Origin: Klebsiella sp. BIGb0138
GTDB taxonomy: Bacteria > Pseudomonadota > Gammaproteobacteria > Enterobacterales > Enterobacteriaceae
Direction of reading: 5' to 3'
DNA length: 64,000 nucleotides
Assembly: GCF_004342285.1 (NCBI RefSeq)
Contig: NZ_SMCV01000001.1
Span: 558,001 to 622,000 of the forward strand
Shown here one piece after another: positions 22,859 to 32,658 of this stretch (positions within the stretch are counted from its first letter, which is position 1; the number at the start of each line of letters is the position of its first letter). Both the position numbers and the translations under genes were made by a program. The notes below the pieces were generated by a model that was given only the letters and a program-made list of their open reading frames with translations, ran no database searches and was not told the origin of the DNA.

Positions 22859-24379
22859 TTAAAGATGCAACGACGCAAGACGTAAAATTTCGTTTTGCGT
22901 AGTAGTTTTTGTCTCAACAATTCCGGCGACAAGACCATTGCTCATTACCAGAATACGGTCGGTAATACCCAGCAGCTCCGGCATCTCGGAGGAGATAATG
23001 ATGATTCCTTTATTTTTCTTAGCCAGCTCGGCAATCAGCTGATAGATTTCGAACTTCGCGCCGACGTCAATCCCGCGCGTCGGTTCATCAAGCATCAGTA
23101 TCTCCGGCTGGGTTAATAACCAGCGCCCGATAATCACCTTCTGCTGGTTACCACCGGACAACGAACCAATTTGCGTATGCTGCCCTGGCGTTTTCACGCG
23201 CATCGAGTCAATCACCCATTGGGTATCGCTTTTCATACGTGAGTTATCTAACAAGCCAACCCTGTTCTTATATTTCTTAATATTGGAGATCAGCGAGTTA
23301 AAGCCGATATCCAGATAGGCATAAATCCCGGTAGAACGTCGTTCTTCGGTGACTAAGGCAAAACCATGGTTAATCGCTTCATTGGCGCTATGATTATTAA
23401 TCTTCTTGCCATGCAGCGTGATTGTGCCGCCTGATTTTTCACGGATGCCGAAAATCGTCTCAACGATATCGGTACGCTTCGCCCCCATCAGCCCGGCGAT
23501 CCCGAGAATTTCGCCCTTGTGCAGATCGAAAGAGACATCGCGAATCGACGGCTGACGCAGTGAAGTCAGGTTGCGAACCTCAAGAATCACTTCACCCGGT
23601 TTGTTTTGCCGATCCGGGAAGCGCTGGTTCAGCGAACGGCCAACCATCATCGAGATGATCTTGTCCATATCCAGCCCTTCCAGCGGCTGGGTGGCAATCC
23701 ACTGACCATCGCGCAGAATGGTAATTTCATCGCACAGCTGGAAAATTTCTTCCATCTTATGTGAGATATAGACAATACCGCAGCCGCGCTCTTTCAGCTT
23801 ACGGATAATCTTAAACAGGTGATTGACCTCTTTTTCCGTCAATGACGAAGTGGGCTCATCCATAATGACGATTTTCGCGTCATAGGAAAATGCCTTAGCG
23901 ATTTCAATCATCTGCATTTGTGAAACTGACAGGGTGCCAACGCGCGCCCGCGGATCGATATCAATATCCAGTTCGTCAAAGATGCCTTTGGTATCGCGAT
24001 ACATTTTATCCTGATCGACAAACATGCCTTTGGTGGGGTAACGCCCCAGCCACATGTTGTCCATCACCGAACGTTGCAATACCAGGTTTAACTCCTGATG
24101 AACCATTGAAATACCGTTTTCCAACGCTTCTTTCGCGGAATGGAAATCGATCTCTTGTCCCTGGAAAAGAATACTACCGGAATCCTTTTGATAGATCCCA
24201 AAAAGACATTTTAATAATGTTGATTTACCCGCGCCGTTCTCTCCCATTAATGCATGAATAGAATGAGGACGGACTTTCAGATTGACATTATCGAGTGCCT
24301 TGACGCCAGGAAACGACTTGTTGATATTGCTCATTTCCAACAAGAATTCGCCTGACCGTTCGCTATTATTGCTGACCAT
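22859..24379 (-). CDS. mglA: Galactose/methyl-galactoside ABC ATPase MglA
   Basis: Fused double ATPase of 506 residues, as usual for sugar CUT2 importers. The first domain has Walker [10 protein letters not shown] at about 47-55 and signature LSVSQMQM with Walker [12 protein letters not shown]. The second has the degenerate Walker A ([10 protein letters not shown]) characteristic of the family, signature LSGGNQQK and LMLDEPTRG. It energises MglC with MglB as the binding protein. Separated from mglB by a 179-bp hairpin-rich spacer. Confidence 0.98.
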   Translation of the reverse strand: MVSNNSERSGEFLLEMSNINKSFPGVKALDNVNLKVRPHSIHALMGENGAGKSTLLKCLFGIYQKDSGSILFQGQEIDFHSAKEALENGISMVHQELNLVLQRSVMDNMWLGRYPTKGMFVDQDKMYRDTKGIFDELDIDIDPRARVGTLSVSQMQMIEIAKAFSYDAKIVIMDEPTSSLTEKEVNHLFKIIRKLKERGCGIVYISHKMEEIFQLCDEITILRDGQWIATQPLEGLDMDKIISMMVGRSLNQRFPDRQNKPGEVILEVRNLTSLRQPSIRDVSFDLHKGEILGIAGLMGAKRTDIVETIFGIREKSGGTITLHGKKINNHSANEAINHGFALVTEERRSTGIYAYLDIGFNSLISNIKKYKNRVGLLDNSRMKSDTQWVIDSMRVKTPGQHTQIGSLSGGNQQKVIIGRWLLTQPEILMLDEPTRGIDVGAKFEIYQLIAELAKKNKGIIIISSEMPELLGITDRILVMSNGLVAGIVETKTTTQNEILRLASLHL

Positions 24380-24406
24380 AGTTATACCTGGCTGCGTTCA
24401 TGCACA

Positions 24407-24550
24407 CCCCGCCCGGCGAATAAACGCACGGCCAGAGTCTGGTTCTGTATCAGGAATAATCGGGCGGGGCTACGCATTATATTTCAGGTTGCATCAGCGG
24501 TAGCTTTCAGCAACCCGAAATAATTACGGGTATCATCCCCCCGCCCGTAA
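24407..24550 (-). other. Hairpin-rich mglB-mglA intercistronic region
   Basis: Three inverted repeats: TTACGGG/CCCGTAA (24524-24530 with 24544-24550) starting 9 bp past the mglB stop; ACCCG/CGGGT (24513-24517 with 24527-24531), which competes with it; and CCCCGCCCG/CGGGCGGGG (24407-24415 with 24461-24469) spanning 45 bp. None has a U-run. Such structures usually protect the upstream binding-protein message and lower downstream expression. Confidence 0.6.
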
Positions 24551-24558
24551 CTCAATAA

Positions 24559-25557
24559 TTATTTACCGATAAACTGGCTGAGATTGTCTTTATCTACGCC
24601 AACATAAGGCACGCGGACGATTTTATTATCAATCTTCCAGTTTGTGCCTGCGGCCGCTTCTTTACCTTCTGCCAGGTTTTTCGCCAGATCGAAAGTGGCT
24701 TTCGCCTGGTTGTTAGCATCGTTCAGCACGGTGCCGGCCATCGCACCGGATTTAACCAGCGCCAGCGCTTCAGGCAGGGCGTCGACGCCAAATACCGGAA
24801 TGCTGCTCTTATTGTGGGCCTTCAGCGCTTCAACTGCGCCCATCGCCATCGCATCGTTGTTAGCAATGACAACTTCAATTTTGTTGGCGTTCGGTCCGGA
24901 CAGCCACGCATCCATCTTATCTTTCGCCTGAGCGGTATCCCACATAGCGGTGTCCAGCTGCAGCTGCTGAGTCTTCAGACCTTTGTCATTCAGCTCTTTG
25001 ATAACGTAGGTGGTACGCGCTTCAGCGTCCGGGTGGCCCGGTTCGCCTTTCAGCAGCACATACTGAATCTGACCATCTTTATTCAGATCCCAGCCGGCGT
25101 TAGCTTTCCAGTGTTTCGCGATCAGGTCGCCCTGAATAATCCCGGACTCTTTGGAGTCGGTACCGACATAATAAGCTTTGTCATAGCTGTCCAGCGCTTT
25201 GCGGGAAGGCTCTTTGTTAAAGAACACCACCGGTACGTTCTGGCCGCGCGCTTTATCAATAACGGTACCCGCTGCTGCCGGGTCAACCAGGTTGATCGCC
25301 AGTGCTTTCACCCCTTTAGCCAGCAGAACGTCAATCTGATCGTTCTGTTTAGACTGGTCGTTCTGTGAGTCATTCATCAGCAGCTGGACGTCCGGCGCCG
25401 ATTTACCGTCTTTCTCGATTGCCTTGCGCACCACCGACATAAAGTTGTCGTCATATTTATAAATGGTTACGCCGATGCGGGTATCAGCTGCGTGTGCCGC
25501 GGCGCCAAATAACATGCTAGCCATAACAGCAGACAGGGTTAACACCTTCTTATTCAT
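24559..25557 (-). CDS. mglB: Galactose/glucose periplasmic binding protein MglB
   Basis: Periplasmic substrate-binding protein of the Mgl importer and the chemoreceptor ligand carrier for Trg. 332 residues with a signal peptide ending AHA/ADTR near residue 23. The calcium-binding loop DLNKDGQIQ and the sugar-contact segments ([26 protein letters not shown]) are intact. GGAG precedes the start. First gene of mglBAC under CRP and GalR/GalS control. Confidence 0.98.
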   Translation of the reverse strand: MNKKVLTLSAVMASMLFGAAAHAADTRIGVTIYKYDDNFMSVVRKAIEKDGKSAPDVQLLMNDSQNDQSKQNDQIDVLLAKGVKALAINLVDPAAAGTVIDKARGQNVPVVFFNKEPSRKALDSYDKAYYVGTDSKESGIIQGDLIAKHWKANAGWDLNKDGQIQYVLLKGEPGHPDAEARTTYVIKELNDKGLKTQQLQLDTAMWDTAQAKDKMDAWLSGPNANKIEVVIANNDAMAMGAVEALKAHNKSSIPVFGVDALPEALALVKSGAMAGTVLNDANNQAKATFDLAKNLAEGKEAAAGTNWKIDNKIVRVPYVGVDKDNLSQFIGK

Positions 25558-25778
25558 GGAATCTCCGGTTTTATTATGTAGGGCCGTTGGTGTGAAAATA
25601 GCTGGCGGGGATTTGTTACATTAAAGTTACCGCACAACAACGTTCACGACTGTAAGTTCTGTCTTCCGTGTAGGGTAACGCTCCAGAAATACGACTTTAT
25701 TAAGCGTTTAGCGCCTTGTTCCTACGCTAAAAGTGATTAATCACCGTGACATAGTGGTTCAGACTGGTAAACGAGGCC

Positions 25779-25838
25779 ATCATAATCAGTTGAATGTTAA
25801 TATACTGTGAATTTACTCACAGATTGAAAGCGGTTACA
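25779..25838 (-). promoter_or_regulatory. mglBAC promoter with CRP site and GalR/GalS operator
   Basis: -10 TATGAT (25784-25779 on the minus strand) predicts a start near 25772. A perfect CRP site TGTGA-N6-TCACA (25806-25821) is centred at -41.5 and a GalR/S operator ATTGAAAGCGGTTACA (25823-25838) abuts it upstream. This matches the E. coli mgl control region as I remember it. Confidence 0.85.
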
Positions 25839-25850
25839 TAAAGCGCATAA

Positions 25851-26873
25851 TCAGTTAGTGATCGGCCCCGCAATTTGCCGCTGCATCACCGAATGACGAC
25901 GCACCAGCGTCGGCATAAAGCAGTGGCGCGCATCGCTATCCAGCTTGCCCGCCGCCCCCAGCAGGGCCAGCTCCGTCGCCAGTTTCGCCATCGACATAAC
26001 CGGATAGCGCACCGTCGTTAGCTGCGGGTCGGTGTAACGGGCAATCGGGATATCATCAAAGCCAATCAGGGAAAGATGCTGCGGGACGACAATGCCGTTA
26101 TCTTTCAGCGTTGTCAGCGCCCCTGCCGCCATACTGTCGTTATAGGCGAAAACGGCGGTCAGGCCCAGGTTACGCCCCAGCAGCTCGACCATGGCCGCCT
26201 CCCCTCCCTGCATATCCGGCGATCCGCAACCGACCCAGCTATCCGGGGCCATAATGCCGTGTTCCTGTAACGCTTTGAACCACCCTTCCCGGCGCAGGTC
26301 GTCATCTTCAATACCGTGATTAGAAGAGAGATAGCCGATGCGCTGGTGACCATGATTGAGCAGCATGCGCGTCGCCATCAGCGCGCCGCTGACGTTATCC
26401 AGCCCCACGCAGCGATGGGCGTAGCCCGGTACGATGCGATTAATCAGCACCATCCCGGGAATATGCTGCATAAAATCGCCCAGTTCCTCATCGCTTAGCG
26501 CCTTGGAATGGACAATCAGCGCCGAGCAGCGCTGGCGAATCAGCACTTCAATGGCGTTACGCTCTTTTTCCGCCTCATGATAGCTGTTGCCGATCAGCAC
26601 ATACTTCTGGTGCTGCTGGGCGACGGTATCGACCGCTTTGACCAGCGCGCCGAAGAAGGCATCCGACACATCCATCACCACCACGCCAATCGTGTCGCTG
26701 ACCTGCGTCGCCAGCGCCTGCGCATTGGCATTCGGCCGGTAGCCCAGCTGCGCTACCGCTTTCATTACATTTTCCCGCGTATCCGGGCTCACCAGTGCAC
26801 TGTTGTTAAGCACCCGCGAAACGGTAGCGACGGAAACGCCCGCCTGACGGGCGACATCACGAATGGTGATCAT
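25851..26873 (-). CDS. galS: LacI-family galactose isorepressor GalS
   Basis: DNA-binding regulator of galactose transport genes. Its helix-turn-helix [21 protein letters not shown] opens the protein, the hinge TLVSPDTRE-type segment follows, then a periplasmic-binding-protein-like effector domain. 340 residues, slightly shorter at the C-terminus than E. coli GalS (346). ATG 26873 (MITIRDV) is chosen over a GTG two codons earlier that adds residues absent from the family. It lies directly upstream of mglB and should repress mglBAC and itself. Confidence 0.95.
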   Translation of the reverse strand: MITIRDVARQAGVSVATVSRVLNNSALVSPDTRENVMKAVAQLGYRPNANAQALATQVSDTIGVVVMDVSDAFFGALVKAVDTVAQQHQKYVLIGNSYHEAEKERNAIEVLIRQRCSALIVHSKALSDEELGDFMQHIPGMVLINRIVPGYAHRCVGLDNVSGALMATRMLLNHGHQRIGYLSSNHGIEDDDLRREGWFKALQEHGIMAPDSWVGCGSPDMQGGEAAMVELLGRNLGLTAVFAYNDSMAAGALTTLKDNGIVVPQHLSLIGFDDIPIARYTDPQLTTVRYPVMSMAKLATELALLGAAGKLDSDARHCFMPTLVRRHSVMQRQIAGPITN

Positions 26874-26963
26874 GCTCACCGACCTTAAGAGAATTGCAAT
26901 ACGTCACACCCACCTCCTGTGTTCAGCAAGGAGGCTATTCTGGCAGCGACGCGGGGCATGCTA

Positions 26964-26998
26964 CGTGAGTGATGTCACAAGCCTGGAAACGGTTACAT
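26964..26998 (-). promoter_or_regulatory. galS promoter: CRP site and GalR/GalS operator
   Basis: CGTGA-N6-TCACA (26964-26979) and operator CTGGAAACGGTTACAT (26983-26998) repeat the mgl layout. A CAGAAT -10 (26944-26939) puts the CRP site at about -40. A second weaker CRP-like half site lies at 27015-27030. Confidence 0.7.
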
Positions 26999-27028
26999 TC
27001 ATTTTGTTAACGATTGTGATCAAGATCG

Positions 27029-28186
27029 TTATCTGGATGTGTTTTTCAATGAGGTCCCTGACGCACGCAGGGTTAACTGACGCCATAGCCATTCAACCGG
27101 CCCCTGGCGGAAATGGCGCAGCCAGAACCAGGAAAAGATGAGATTGACCGCCCAGACCGGGATGACGAAGGCTAACAACTGCAGGCGGTCAAACTTCATA
27201 AACAGGCCGAAACGGTAGAAAATCGTGGTGCAAATGAGGGTCTGTAGCAGGTAGTTGGTTAACGCCATCCGCCCGACGCAGGCAATCGCGCCCACCAGCC
27301 GCAGTCTGCACAGCTGTGGCCAGAAGCCCCACGCCAGCGAGGCGTAGCCAATCGTTTGTAGCGGCGCACCCAGCTCGCGCGGCGCCTGTAACAGGAAAGC
27401 ACACCAGCGCGGGTCCCAGGCGAGATGCCACTGCGCCAGAATCGCCGGCAGGTTGACCGCCATTCCGCCGACAATCAGCAGCGCACCGGTACGCCGATAA
27501 TGGCTAAGGCTGAACTGCCCTTTTAACCAGCCGCTGCGCATCAGGGCCGCGCCCATCAGCATCATCCCCGCCAGCTGCCAGCCGTACTGCGCGCCGAGCG
27601 CCAGCAGGTTAGCGGATAACATATCGGCGCGATTGCTCACGGCCTCCATACCGCCGTTCAGCTTCCAGTATTGCTCATACTGTAAGCTGGCGGCATCAGG
27701 GACCCACGAACGGTTCGGCGCCCCGCCGGAAATCACCCCCAGCAGCACCAGCACCGCCACGCCGATGACATACAGGATGACGCCGGTATTAAACAGCGAT
27801 TTGATGTGATGCGCATCGCGCACCATCCGCCAGGCCACCAGACCGACTAATGCATAGGCCAGCAGAATATCGCCATCCCAGAAAAACAGGCCGTGAATAA
27901 AGCCCAGCAGCGCCAGCAGCGTCAGACGCGACTGGATCCAGCGCTTGCCGCGCGGCAGCAGGAGCTGAAGCCCGGCGCCAAACAGCAAGGCAAATAGCGT
28001 GAGAAATTTGACCTGCGCCAGCAGATCGAGAATCGCCCAGGTCCAGGCGTCGCGGAGAGTAAAGCTCCCGGCCCATGCCGGGTTGAGATAAGCGGCCTTC
28101 GGCAAGCCGAAGGCGCTGATATTCAGTAGCAGGATACCGAGGATAGCAACGCCGCGGACAAAGTCCAGCGTGACATTTCGCTCCAT
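27029..28186 (-). CDS. yeiB: DUF418 inner membrane protein YeiB
   Basis: A 385-residue polytopic membrane protein, same length as E. coli YeiB. It opens with the family signature RNVTLDFVRGVAILGILLLN and carries the C-terminal DUF418 domain (GRMALTNYLLQT and GPVEWLWR). Function unknown; the fold resembles acyltransferase-3 membrane proteins. The longer frame beginning at 28306 reads into folE; the family start is at 28186. It is 16 bp downstream of folE, so folE-yeiB is an operon. Confidence 0.94.
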   Translation of the reverse strand: MERNVTLDFVRGVAILGILLLNISAFGLPKAAYLNPAWAGSFTLRDAWTWAILDLLAQVKFLTLFALLFGAGLQLLLPRGKRWIQSRLTLLALLGFIHGLFFWDGDILLAYALVGLVAWRMVRDAHHIKSLFNTGVILYVIGVAVLVLLGVISGGAPNRSWVPDAASLQYEQYWKLNGGMEAVSNRADMLSANLLALGAQYGWQLAGMMLMGAALMRSGWLKGQFSLSHYRRTGALLIVGGMAVNLPAILAQWHLAWDPRWCAFLLQAPRELGAPLQTIGYASLAWGFWPQLCRLRLVGAIACVGRMALTNYLLQTLICTTIFYRFGLFMKFDRLQLLAFVIPVWAVNLIFSWFWLRHFRQGPVEWLWRQLTLRASGTSLKNTSR

Positions 28187-28202
28187 GTAACCTGCTCCGT
28201 TT

Positions 28203-28871
28203 TTAGTTGTGGTGACGGACGGCGCGCAGGAACTCCTGGCGGGTATTCTGACTGGATTTAAACAAGCCGCCCAATGAGGTGGTGGTGGTCGCACTGGTGG
28301 CGTCACGGATGCCGCGCGCCTTCACGCAGTAATGCACCGCATCAATGGACACCGCCACGTTGCTGGTACCCAGCAGCGTCTGCAGCGCGGTTAAAATCTG
28401 CTGCGTCAGTCGCTCCTGCACCTGCGGGCGCTGGGAGAAGAACTGCACGATGCGGTTGATTTTCGACAGGCCAATCACCGAATCTTTCGGAATATAGGCC
28501 ACCGTCGCCTTACCATCGATGGTGACAAAATGGTGTTCGCAGGTGCTGGTCAGCGTGATATCACGCACGGTCACCATTTCATCCACCTGCATCTTGTTTT
28601 CGATAACGGTGATTTTTGGGAACCTGGCGTAATCCAGCCCGGAAAAGATCTCGTCGACATACATTTTGGCGATGCGATGCGGCGTTTCCATCAGGCTGTC
28701 ATCAGATAGATCAAGATTCAGCAGTTGCATAATCTCGGTCATGTGTCCGGCAATCAGACGCTTGCGAGTTTCATTATCAATTTCTTGTACTGGCGGACGC
28801 AGCGGCGTCTCCAGCCCACGAGCGACCAGCGCTTCATGAACGAGTATGGCTTCTTTACTCAGTGCTGACAT
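28203..28871 (-). CDS. folE: GTP cyclohydrolase I FolE
   Basis: First enzyme of folate (and queuosine) biosynthesis, turning GTP into dihydroneopterin triphosphate. 222 residues, homodecamer family. Zinc ligands are C111 and H114 in STCEHHF and C182 in [16 protein letters not shown]-type ribosome-binding site upstream. Nearly identical to the E. coli enzyme. Confidence 0.98.
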   Translation of the reverse strand: MSALSKEAILVHEALVARGLETPLRPPVQEIDNETRKRLIAGHMTEIMQLLNLDLSDDSLMETPHRIAKMYVDEIFSGLDYARFPKITVIENKMQVDEMVTVRDITLTSTCEHHFVTIDGKATVAYIPKDSVIGLSKINRIVQFFSQRPQVQERLTQQILTALQTLLGTSNVAVSIDAVHYCVKARGIRDATSATTTTSLGGLFKSSQNTRQEFLRAVRHHN

Positions 28872-29240
28872 TTAGGTTCTCCTGCAGGTGTGGCGCTCTT
28901 TGCTCTTCTGCGGGCAAAGTTTGCATTCATTGTGCGTGAGGTGGCGCACATAATCCAGTAGCCGAAACGATAATTGTTGAAATTTGCGTTAGCTATTGAT
29001 ATCTCGCGACGGCTCCCGCGTACCGCTTATCAATGATGCAACGCCGTCCATCGCCACGCCTTATACACTACCGTGGCTGAACGCCATCTCGCCTCACATG
29101 GCAGCAGCCGGCATGTTGGCTAAAAGTTGCATTAATGATGCAATAGGTTCATCAAAGGAGAAAGTGAAAGTTGCTCACGGGCGCATGAAATATCTGTATT
29201 ATGGCTTATTACGTGCACTTATCTTCCTGAGGAGCCCGGC
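28872..29240. other. folE-yeiG divergent intergenic region (369 bp)
   Basis: No gene supported. It must hold the divergent folE and yeiG promoters. An open frame across 28996-29313 overlaps yeiG and has no family features. The stretch GTTGCATTAATGATGCAATAG (29127-29146 area) contains a short TTGCAT-type inverted repeat of unknown meaning. Confidence 0.4.
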
Positions 29241-30077
29241 ATGGAATTGCTTGAAGAGCATCGCTGTTACGAAGGTCGGCAGCAACGCTGGCGACACGAC
29301 TCCAGTACCCTGAACTGTTCAATGACGTTCAGCATCTTTTTACCACCGTTGCGCACAGACACTCCGCCGCCGGTTCTCTACTGGCTATCAGGGTTGACCT
29401 GCAACGATGAAAATTTTACCACCAAGGCCGGCGCACAGCGCATTGCCGCAGAGCTGGGCATTGCGCTGGTGATGCCGGATACCAGCCCGCGCGGCGATAG
29501 CGTCGCCGATGACGCCGGTTACGACCTGGGTAAAGGCGCCGGGTTCTATCTTAACGCCACCCAGGCGCCGTGGTCCGCACACTACCGGATGTATGACTAT
29601 CTTCGCGATGAACTCCCGCAGCTTATTGGCAGCCAGTTTAACGTCGGTGAGCGCTGCGCTATCAGCGGCCACTCCATGGGCGGACACGGCGCGCTGATCA
29701 TGGCGTTGAAAAACCCGGGCCGTTTCGTCAGCGTATCGGCCTTCGCGCCCATCGTGAATCCCGCGCAGGTGCCATGGGGGCAGAAAGCGTTCAGCGCCTA
29801 TCTGGGCGCCGATGAGTCGACATGGCAGGCGTGGGATAGCTGCGCATTAATGCAGGCCAGCCAGGGGACCGACGCCATCCCCACCCTGATCGATCAAGGC
29901 GATAACGACACCTTCCTCGCCCTGCAGCTGCAGCCGGCGGTCCTCGCCGAGGTCGCCCGGCAAAAAGACTGGCCGTTAACCCTGAGAATTCAGCCCGGCT
30001 ACGATCACAGCTACTATTTCATCGCCTCCTTTATCGAAGACCATCTGCGTTTTCACGCCAGACACCTCATCAAATGA
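29241..30077 (+). CDS. yeiG: S-formylglutathione hydrolase YeiG
   Basis: Serine esterase that splits S-formylglutathione to formate and glutathione in formaldehyde detoxification. 278 residues, alpha/beta hydrolase of the esterase D family. Nucleophile S145 in SGHSMGGHG, with the Asp in DQGDND and His in YDHSYYF completing the triad. Start at 29241 follows GAGGAG. Paralogue of FrmB; here without an adjacent dehydrogenase. Confidence 0.95.
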   Translation: MELLEEHRCYEGRQQRWRHDSSTLNCSMTFSIFLPPLRTDTPPPVLYWLSGLTCNDENFTTKAGAQRIAAELGIALVMPDTSPRGDSVADDAGYDLGKGAGFYLNATQAPWSAHYRMYDYLRDELPQLIGSQFNVGERCAISGHSMGGHGALIMALKNPGRFVSVSAFAPIVNPAQVPWGQKAFSAYLGADESTWQAWDSCALMQASQGTDAIPTLIDQGDNDTFLALQLQPAVLAEVARQKDWPLTLRIQPGYDHSYYFIASFIEDHLRFHARHLIK

Positions 30078-30160
30078 AACAGGAGGGCTGAGTCCCTCCA
30101 TCTTTACATCTCCCTATCTTTTTGAATTTAGGCTCATTTAATCTCTCGCCAAGTAAATAC

Positions 30161-30180
30161 AAATGATTTCAATTATCATT
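30161..30180. promoter_or_regulatory. Candidate Fur box upstream of the cirA-locus receptor
   Basis: AAATGATTTCAATTATCATT has the Fur-type inverted arrangement TGAT...ATTATCA. It lies about 135 bp before the receptor start in a very AT-rich promoter region. Confidence 0.65.
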
Positions 30181-30315
30181 AATGTTTACAAAATAACATT
30201 TTTTTGTACAATCCCTCCTTCTTCTCTCCATCATTCAGAGTTCTTACAAGACAAATAAATACGGTTCTCAGGGTTAGCCCGATGGAGATTTATTCATTTG
30301 AAATGGAATGTAAAA

Positions 30316-32298
30316 ATGACTATACCTCGCATTAAGGTACTTGCCGCCGCCATATGCGCAGCCGCGACTCCGCAGCTTGTTCACGCAGCCGATGAAACGA
30401 TGGTCATTACGGCTACGGGCTTTGAGCAGAAAATTCAGAATGCGCCCGCCTCTATCTCTGTTATCAGCAAACAGCAGATTGAAGATAAGGCCTACCGCGA
30501 CGTCACCGACGCGCTGAAAGATGTCCCCGGCGTGGTGGTCACGGGCGGCGGCAGCAGCAGCGATATCAGCATCCGCGGCATGTCCTCCCAGTACACCCTG
30601 TTCCTCGTCAACGGTAAGCGCGTCAGCACCCGCAGCACCCGCCCGAACAGCGATAACTCCGGGATCGAACAGGGCTGGCTGCCGCCGCTGGAGTCCATCG
30701 AGCGCATCGAAGTCATCCGCGGGCCGATGTCTTCGCTCTATGGCTCCGATGCCATGGGCGGCGTGATTAACATCATTACCAAAAAAGTGTCCAATACCAA
30801 AGCCTGGACAGGGTCGCTGCATGGCGACGCGACTTTCCAGGAAAACAACGATTCCGGCGACCTGTTCCAGACCAACGTCTACGCTTCCGGCCCGCTGATT
30901 GACGGCCTGCTGGGGGCAAAAGTGACCGGTCTGCTCTCACGCCGCGCGGAAGATAAAATCGAAAACGGCTTCAACGAGCAGAAAATGCGCAACGGCGGCG
31001 TGACGCTGAACTTCACCCCCGATGACCAAAACGACTTCGATTTCGATTACGCGCGTGAACTGCAGGACCGCAACAGCACCCCGGGGATGTCAATGGCTGA
31101 GGAGAGCTGCCGCGGCAATGTCTGTACGCCCAATAGCAAAAGCGAATCCCGCTATGAACACACCACCTATTCTCTGACCCATAGCGGTTATTACGACGAC
31201 TTCAACACCACCAGCTACGCCCAGCAGGAAGAGACCAACAACCCCGGGCGTAAGATGAAATCGTACAATACGACCTTTAACAACCAGAACCAGGTCTTCC
31301 TTGGCGATCACACCCTGACGCTGGGCGGACAGTATCGTTATGAGAAACTGAGCGATAAAGGTAACCAGCTGGAGGCCGCCGACGGCCTGAGCAAACTGAC
31401 CCGCTGGAGCTGGGCGCTGTTTGCTGAAGATGAGTGGGCCATGACCGAAAGCTTTACGCTGACCGGCGGTCTGCGCATGGATAAAGACGAAAACTACGGC
31501 ACCAACTGGACGCCGCGCGGCTACGGCGTCTGGCATCTTGCCGAGCAGTGGACGTTGAAAGGCGGCGTTTCCGCGGGCTACCGCGCGCCGGATCTGCGTC
31601 AGTCTTCCGCCAGCTGGGGCCAGGTGACCGGCGGCGGCCGCCTTGACGGCATTATCGTCGGCAACCCCGATCTGAAGCCGGAAAAGAGCCTGAGCGAAGA
31701 GATTGCCCTGCTGTGGGATAACAACGACAACCTGAACGCCGGCGTCACGCTGTTCAACACCGACTTTAAAAACAAGATCACCGAAGTACGTCGCTGTGAG
31801 AGCAAGGCCGACCCGGCCTGCACCATCGGTAATACCAGCTATGACTTCGTCAGCGATCGCGTCAACGTCGATAAAGCCAATATGCGCGGCGTGGAATCGA
31901 CCTTCGGCTGGAAGATCACCCGCGACCTGAACTGGACGGCGAACTACACCTATACCCAGTCAGAGCAGAAGAGCGGCCAGTTCTCTGGTAAGCCGTTGAA
32001 CAAAATGCCGAAAAATATGTTCAACACCACTCTGGACTGGCAGGCCACGCCGGACGTCGGTTTCTGGAGCCGCCTGAACTTCCGCGGCAAAACCTCCGAG
32101 TATCTGAGCCGTACCTCCATGGCGAAGGGGACCCCGTCCTATACTCAGGTGGATCTCGGCTTGCGCTACAACGCCAACAAAAACCTGCTGGTTTCCGCCG
32201 GGGTGTATAACGTTCTCGATAAGCAGATTGATTACGATACCTACGATACGGTACTGGATGGCCGCCGTTATACCGTGGGCCTGACCTACAGTTTCTGA
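30316..32298 (+). CDS. cirA: TonB-dependent catecholate siderophore receptor (CirA locus)
   Basis: Outer membrane gated channel for ferric catecholates, and in E. coli the colicin I receptor. A signal peptide ends LVHA/ADET, the TonB box is ETMVITATG, the plug domain spans about 40-150 (SIERIEVIRGPMSSLYGSDAMGGVINIITKK), and a 22-strand barrel ends in a terminal Phe (YTVGLTYSF). It sits between yeiG and lysP like cirA, but it differs substantially from E. coli CirA through the barrel, so ligand range may differ. ATG 30316 gives a normal signal peptide; a TTG at 30298 with GGAG upstream would add six residues and is a real alternative. Confidence 0.85.
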   Translation: MTIPRIKVLAAAICAAATPQLVHAADETMVITATGFEQKIQNAPASISVISKQQIEDKAYRDVTDALKDVPGVVVTGGGSSSDISIRGMSSQYTLFLVNGKRVSTRSTRPNSDNSGIEQGWLPPLESIERIEVIRGPMSSLYGSDAMGGVINIITKKVSNTKAWTGSLHGDATFQENNDSGDLFQTNVYASGPLIDGLLGAKVTGLLSRRAEDKIENGFNEQKMRNGGVTLNFTPDDQNDFDFDYARELQDRNSTPGMSMAEESCRGNVCTPNSKSESRYEHTTYSLTHSGYYDDFNTTSYAQQEETNNPGRKMKSYNTTFNNQNQVFLGDHTLTLGGQYRYEKLSDKGNQLEAADGLSKLTRWSWALFAEDEWAMTESFTLTGGLRMDKDENYGTNWTPRGYGVWHLAEQWTLKGGVSAGYRAPDLRQSSASWGQVTGGGRLDGIIVGNPDLKPEKSLSEEIALLWDNNDNLNAGVTLFNTDFKNKITEVRRCESKADPACTIGNTSYDFVSDRVNVDKANMRGVESTFGWKITRDLNWTANYTYTQSEQKSGQFSGKPLNKMPKNMFNTTLDWQATPDVGFWSRLNFRGKTSEYLSRTSMAKGTPSYTQVDLGLRYNANKNLLVSAGVYNVLDKQIDYDTYDTVLDGRRYTVGLTYSF

Positions 32299-32379
32299 TC
32301 AGCCGGTGATGAAAAAGCCCCGCTTAAGCGGAATGTCGATCGGTTAAAGATCGGTTGAGCGCGCCTGCGGCCAGGTAAG

Positions 32380-32413
32380 AATCCGTAATCTCTGTGAGAT
32401 TACGGATTTTTTT
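32380..32413 (+). terminator. Strong intrinsic terminator after cirA
   Basis: AATCCGTAATCT, loop CTGTG, AGATTACGGATT (12-bp perfect stem) followed by seven Ts. The remaining 32414-32588 of the 360-bp gap shows no supported gene. Confidence 0.9.
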
Positions 32414-32588
32414 ATGCCGCTCAGCCAGCTTTTCAACACCTCTGGCAGGCGAGCCTGCCCTCTTTTTTACGGTGGTTTGGGCCAGGCATATCGTTGTGGT
32501 ACGTTGCTGGATATTTACAGCATGAGCGAAGAAACCTGCGTTCACCCAAACTACCGTTGTCCGCATCACGTCAGCTGACGATCGCCCA

Positions 32589-32623
32589 TAAAAAAATGCT
32601 GGCCACCTTAAGTGACCAGCATT
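32589..32623 (-). terminator. Intrinsic terminator of lysP
   Basis: Minus strand: AATGCTGG-T-CAC, short loop, GTG-G-CCAGCATT (32623-32595) followed by a U-run (complement of the A-run at 32589-32596). Confidence 0.85.
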
Positions 32624-32658
32624 ACGGTTAACGAGACTTTATTGGTCGGGCGATAACG

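Noticed and set aside
28996-29313. A 105-codon plus-strand frame in the folE-yeiG gap
   Set aside because: It overlaps the yeiG start in another frame and has no conserved features.
32324-32569. An 81-codon minus-strand frame and a 54-codon plus-strand frame (from 32414) in the cirA-lysP gap
   Set aside because: No ribosome-binding site or family resemblance; the minus frame runs through the strong terminator at 32380-32413. A small protein cannot be excluded but is not supported.
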